DNA of 48,097 nucleotides from Spirogloea muscicola. Its lineage: Eukaryota; Streptophyta; Zygnematophyceae; Spirogloeales; Spirogloeaceae. Each line of letters begins with the position of its first letter. The stretch's first letter is position 1. Made by a program: the position numbers and the translations under genes. Where the stretch lies: the NCBI GenBank assembly GCA_009602725.1, contig WELB01000083.1:139238-187334 (forward strand), given 5' to 3'. The notes beneath the pieces were generated by a model. It worked only from the letters and a program-made list of their open reading frames with translations, was not told where the DNA came from and made no database searches. Shown here piece by piece: positions 43,840 to 48,097 of the stretch.

Positions 43840-44760
43840 TAGCTCCTAGGTTGGCCCCTTCGAACCTTGTCAATTCTTTTCGGGCTGGCTTCTCACAGCC
43901 CTTGCCCCCATTGGGAGAGCCACTTCTCTTCAGGCCCCGCAGTCGCTGCTGAGCTCGTAGTTTGGCCCCTTCGAACCTTGTCAATTCTTTTCGGGCTGGC
44001 TTCTCACAGCCCTTGCCCCCATTGGGAGAGCCACTTCTTCTCGAGTCCAGCCCAGTCGGCTTGCCCCAGCGCTCGTCGCCTTCCTTACCTTATCAATTCT
44101 TTTCGGGCTGGCTTCTCAGTCTCTCTGACCTGAGGCTGCTTAGCAGGGGTTACTGAGTGCTTCGTAGCTGCTTCGTTTCTTCTCACAGCCCTTGCCCCCA
44201 TTGGGAGAGCCACTTCTTCCTTCAGACCCAGTTCGTTCGTCTTGAGCTGGCCTCTACTGAGTGGTCCATCCTACACCCGTTCACAGCCCTTGCCCCCATT
44301 GGGAGAGCCGCTTCTTACCTGAAGTTGCTTAGCAGGGCTTACTGAGTAATACATAGCAGCTTGATTTCTTGTTGTGCTTGTTTTTCTTAGCGCTTCCCCT
44401 GGCCCCCTTCTCGTACTTTGTTCCTTCTGTTTTGGGCTGGCTTTTCCAGCCCCTATCCTCAATGGGCGAGCCCTTTCTTACACAGTCTCCAGTTCTGCCA
44501 TCGCCTCTTCAGGCCCCGAAGTCGCTGCTTAGCTCGTAGTGTGGCCCCTTCGAACCTTGTCAATTCTTTTCGAGCTGGCTTCTCACAGCCCTTGCCCCCA
44601 TTGGGAGAGCCACTTCTTCTTTCTTACGGCTGCTAGTCTTCCTAAGGCAAGGTCCGGCCTCCGGCGGCGCCGAGGCAACATTTCTCAGGCTCAGGCCAGG
44701 TTGGATTGCAATTGTCCGTACCTTTGGGCTGGCCTCTTACAGCCACCAGTCATTTGGAAG
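43840..44760 (+). repeat. Cluster of LINE-like tail modules
   Basis: At least seven hairpin modules in one orientation: about 43880-43922, 43994-44032, 44103-44116 (cut short), 44185-44213, 44285-44312, 44434-44472 and 44572-44612, with a diverged one near 44728. Two types alternate: the CTTCTCA-loop type with ATTGGGAGAGCC, and the CTTTT-loop type with ATGGGCGAGCC. At 44115 the truncated module joins directly to the family's terminal coding sequence (SLSDLRLLSRGY, stop at 44154-44156). The 40 or so bases around that stop match those at 180-220. Confidence 0.65.
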
Positions 44761-44953
44761 CGCTGTTTGACTATGTAAGCTCAGCAACAACGAACGTGGA
44801 TCTCACAAAGGCAGTACTGGCCCACAGAGGGTAGGGGTCAAGGGCCGTGAAAATACCCGAAAAGCACTGACAAGGTCCGAAGGTCCGGGCCATAACGCGC
44901 TTTCCCGGCACGAGGGCTTAGCTCAGCAGTGCTGAGCTTGCTGGCCAACCGTG

Positions 44954-46463
44954 ATGGGTAGCGGCCACATGCTCGCCAAGAAACTGGGGGACGTGGAGGT
45001 GCGTCAGGTGGTTGGGCCCGGCGCCGCCGGCGACCGCGTCAAGCTGTCCACCTTCTGGCAGGACCAAGTGAAACCCTAACCCTAAACCCACAACCCACAA
45101 CTGGCATGGCCTCTGCGCACTGCAACCAATTGCATGCGCGGCCTCGGCCCTGAGCTCTGAGCTCCGGCCATGGCTGCTGCCAGCAGCCGGTGCTCCTCCA
45201 CCTCCTGCGGCGCTTCGGCTGCACGCTCTGCCGCGGTGGTGCTGCCGACCTCTCCCGTGCCATCCCCCTGCTCCGTGCAAGCGGCGTGCGCGTTGTCGGC
45301 ATCGGTGAGCTGCGCCGCAGCCTCTGTCTGCGCGGTACCTTGGTTGCACCATTGTGGCAGAATGACTATCTTTCTGTCCACCCAGACATAATGAAGTCAG
45401 TCCTCGAAGTAAGGCAAGCCATGTCATGATAAGTCCTACAAAGTGAACACACATTTTTGGACTGACAATTTGCCACTGCGTCCCTATGCTGATGGTGTTC
45501 TTAAGCTACTACTTTAGTGTACAAGGTTTCTTACTTTAATATGTTGTTCGGTGCTTAACGGTGCCAACTTACTTTCAAACTTTGTTCTGTGTTTCTGGTA
45601 CCACAAGTACTAGCGTTGACAGCATGCACGAGGGCTGGGTGGTGTGCATTTCAGGCCTCGAGGAGCTCGGCGTAGGTGAATTTGTGGCGAACGGATTCTG
45701 GAGCGGCGAGCTGTACATCGACGATGGCAAGGAAGCTTTCCATGCGCTCGAGCTGAAAAAGTATGGCGTGCTGAAGGGTTTGTACACGGTGCTCTTTGAC
45801 CGGCGGACGCACGAGCGCGCGCGCGAGACGAGCTCCACGCCCGGCGATCTCAAGGGCGACGGCATGTAAGCTTGAGGGCAATTGCAGCTCTCTCCTCCCT
45901 CGCTGTTGCGTTTGCTCGCTCCCTACACTGACTCCTAATGCCAGGCTTCGGGCCGAGACCTCTGCAACAATAGCCCGTGCTTTCTGACGCCCAATGCACC
46001 TCACTCTCCACTGTCACTGCTGTGCTCCTTATCGAAGAATAGGTCCTTGTACAAGAGGCTTGTAAGTCAACCTTGAGTGCTAAGTACGAAGTAAATTCTC
46101 TATATCTTACTTGGGCCCTATGGGAGCACCGTCCTTTGAGGGTAAGAGGTCAGAACCTCAAGTAGTCACGAGAGCGGCCATGCACAGGACGTTCAATATT
46201 GGTGCCATTCTCCCCAATCTTTCCTTATGAAGTCCACGTCTTTACTTACCTTCTTCAATTGTGCTCGCAGGCAATTGGGGGCAACCTTTGCCATTGACCA
46301 GGGCGGCGCACAGGTATTGGACTACCGCCAGACATGCTTCGCCGATCACGTCACGCCAGAGCAGGTCCTCGCAGCATTTGGCATCGATGCTGCCCTCCTT
46401 CCGCCCAAGCCCCCCAAGCCCAAGGTCAAGGCCGCCTCCATTGCTAGCACAACCCACCCATGA
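44954..46463 (+). CDS. Peroxiredoxin-like protein of the prostamide/PGF synthase (PRXL2, AhpC/TSA-2) family
   Basis: Thioredoxin-fold oxidoreductase of 211 residues. Exons: 44954-45067, 45187-45304, 45655-45865, 46271-46463; phases agree. The active-site pair is Cys50-x-x-Cys53 in RRFGCTLCRGGA, preceded by the beta-strand PVLLHLL. Other family landmarks are ASGVRVVGIG, FWSGELYIDDGKEAFHALELKKYG and the strand FAIDQGGAQVLDYRQ, followed by DHVTPEQVLAAFGI. The C-terminus is Pro/Lys-rich. An in-frame stop upstream (TGA near 44930) supports the ATG at 44954, so no transit peptide is visible. Animal members reduce prostaglandin/prostamide H2; in an alga the substrate is unknown. Intron 1 begins almost at once with telomere-like repeats. 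Confidence 0.88.
45071..45099 (+). repeat. Telomere-like repeats just inside intron 1
   Basis: AAACCCTAACCCTAAACCC starts 3 bases inside intron 1 of the PRXL2-family gene, immediately after the donor GTG. The C-rich strand is the sense strand. Confidence 0.85.
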
Positions 46464-46871
46464 CATACTGGTTTGGCCCTTCAGCACAATGCTGGCATCA
46501 GCAACATAGCAACAAGGGCTGCGGCAACCTCAACCTTTTGATGCTAGAATTTGATGTCTAAGTAGATAATTTGGACCTGCCTGGAGGTGGCAGGCTACCA
46601 CGCACCCAACCCCGTCTGCATGACCATGTACAGCAGCTTGCTTGATTACCAGCAACCTTGAATTAAGTAATGGCTTGTTGCCGGCGCGTACAGCCCATCA
46701 GCCATGCCGTGTGACAGGCTTCAGCTGTGCATATGCAGCAATGCAAAGCCTGGAGTTGATGAGATGATGTCCCTAAGCCTTTCGGCGCGTGGCTCGCTTA
46801 CAGTGGCCGCTGTGCCATCTGGTCGTCCATGACAACAGCGAGGAGCAGCACGTCGTGCGTAGCTACACAGC
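46464..46871. other. Intergenic region between convergent genes
   Basis: Shared 3' flank of the PRXL2-family gene (+) and the DUF1499 gene (-). No further gene or structured element recognised. Confidence 0.4.
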
Positions 46872-47930
46872 TCAGTCCCCCTGGGCAGCAGCCAGCTCCT
46901 CTGAGCTGTAGTCGACGCCGCCAAGTGGCGGTTCAGGGCCGAAGGTGTCCCAGGGCGACTCTATGAAGAAGAGCCGCCTCGTGCGATTCCGCAGCACCGG
47001 AACCTGCAAGCGGAGTTGCAACATGGGATGCTGTTAGTGTAACGCTTAGAGCGGCAGCGCCGGCCAGAGTGCAGCTGAACGAGGGTAATCAGCTCCCCGA
47101 TGGCCATGCTGCAGCGGCATCCTCGGCAGGAGTTGTGGTGTGTGTATTGATGGATGGCCTGGGAGGCCAAGTACTAAGGCAAGCACAATGGCAGATGTAC
47201 ATGATCTGCTGCTAAGCTGACCCGCTCAGTTAACCACGAGTCAGCACGTAGAGGCCGCTAACTGATGCCCGAATAACAGATGGCAATCGTTAAGCCCTTG
47301 TGCCACCAGCTAAAGCTCGACTGAAGATCGACATGAGGGGGCGGCACCGCACCTGCTCCCAGCCGAGCGCGGCGCGCAGCTCCTCGAGCCGCCGGGCGTT
47401 GCGGCCGCCGTCCGAGCGGCCGGGCCCGCGCGACGACGCCCGGAGGTTGACGGTCGCGTCGGCGCTCGGGTCGCTGAAGAGGAACTCGACGTCGTCCACG
47501 GCCGCGCCGCCGCCGCTGTCGCCAAACGTGGCGTACACATACCTGCATGCTAGTCGCAGCACACAAGGGGGTTAGGGTTCCAGGTAGTAGGGTTTAGGGT
47601 TCAGATTTTAGGGTTTGAATTATACAATATAGGTTTAGGCTTTGGATTTGAGGTTCAGGGTTTAGGTTTTGAGGTTTTTAGGGGCCGCGGCGGCAGTGGC
47701 AGGAGGCTGAGTTGCGCCTCACGATAACCGGCGGCAGCCGTAGAGAGACGTCCCACGAGGTCACAGCTCAGGGCGTGGGGGAGCTCGTGGTGGCCGGAGG
47801 TTTGGTGGGCGCCCACCTGTCGCCCTCCTCCCGGACGGCGCCGCCGGCGGCCCGCAGCGCCGCCGCCAGCGCCGCCCGCGCTTCCGGGAGCTCGCCGGGG
47901 AACTCCCACGGCGCCGCGAAAAAGGCCGGC
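46872..47930 (-). CDS. DUF1499 family protein, 3' part only
   Basis: The last three exons of a minus-strand gene whose 5' exons lie beyond the window: 47930-47817 (enters in phase 2), 47542-47353 and 47003-46872. Joined, they read AFFAAPWEFPGELPEA, then RAAGGAVREEGD, then RYVYATFGDSGGG, DDVEFLF, ASSRGPGRSDGGRNARRLEEL and PVLRNRTRRLFFIE, ending after a short acidic tail. The order YVYA-x-F, VDDVEF, then the SR..RSD..RN block is the signature of DUF1499, found in bacteria and in plastids of plants and algae; its function is unknown. The middle intron carries telomere-like repeats, and the intron upstream of 47930 contains the long T run of the sense strand. Confidence 0.75.
47567..47683 (-). 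repeat. Telomere-like repeats in a DUF1499 intron
   Basis: About 115 bp of degenerate TTTAGGG/GGGTTTAG units on the plus strand, i.e. CCCTAAA on the sense (minus) strand of the gene. It includes GGGTTAGGGTT, TAGGGTTTAGGGTT and TTTTAGGGTTTG. Confidence 0.85.
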
Positions 47931-47975
47931 CTGCGGCGGCGGCGGCGGACGAGACGCCGTGAGCGGCGGCGGAGG

Positions 47976-48097
<122 letters not shown>

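Noticed and set aside
43850-44620. RNA polymerase III B-box in the tail modules (reverse complement of CCTTCGAACCTT)
   Set aside because: It resembles GGTTCGANNCC but fails the last two positions and no A-box is found at the right distance; a tRNA-derived SINE is not supported.

Overview
This is eukaryotic nuclear DNA, and the gene content points to a green alga or another member of the green plant lineage. Every recognised gene is split by GT-AG introns (two are GC-AG), with up to 21 exons. The gene set includes a plant-type cyclic-nucleotide-gated channel, an aconitase collinear with plant aconitase, a plant-type photolyase/alpha-beta-hydrolase fusion and a plastid-type ferredoxin-like protein. 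Telomere-like repeats are of the plant CCCTAAA/TTTAGGG type. First exons and promoters are extremely GC-rich, while later exons and introns are not. No ribosomal, tRNA, CRISPR or bacterial operon feature was seen. A prasinophyte-like alga would fit the abundance of degraded non-LTR elements, but the species cannot be fixed from the sequence alone.

Layout. 1-1560: fragments of a non-LTR (LINE-like) retroelement, namely C-terminal coding ends, a piece of restriction-like endonuclease and hairpin-bearing 3' tails. 1745-6020 (+): PIG-T, a subunit of the GPI transamidase. 7750-14884 (+): aconitate hydratase. 15814-16923 (-): small plastid-type 2Fe-2S ferredoxin-like protein, convergent with aconitase. 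17265-17440: another retroelement tail. 18306-24601 (-): photolyase-like N-terminal domain fused to an alpha/beta hydrolase; its last intron holds a large inverted duplication of a retrotransposon gag fragment. 24915-27970: nest of retroelement debris, including a minus-strand zinc-finger plus reverse-transcriptase pseudogene. 28093-32030 (+): plastid-type alpha/beta-hydrolase-fold protein lacking the usual serine nucleophile. 33264-38506 (-): cyclic-nucleotide-gated ion channel. 39220-39530: retroelement tails. 40435-43236 (-): origin recognition complex subunit 6. 43840-44760: dense cluster of the same tail modules. 44954-46463 (+): peroxiredoxin-like prostamide/PGF-synthase-family protein. 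46872-47930 (-): 3' part of a DUF1499 gene that runs off the window, ending next to a 122-base A run.

The genes are unrelated housekeeping and organelle genes and do not form a pathway. Exon joins were checked by reading phase: for the gene models given, nearly every intron removal restores an uninterrupted frame that follows the protein family from end to end. The least ordinary features are a dispersed retroelement tail module that keeps the same last codons plus a hairpin, the foldback gag insertion, and telomere-like motifs placed on the sense strand of introns in three genes.
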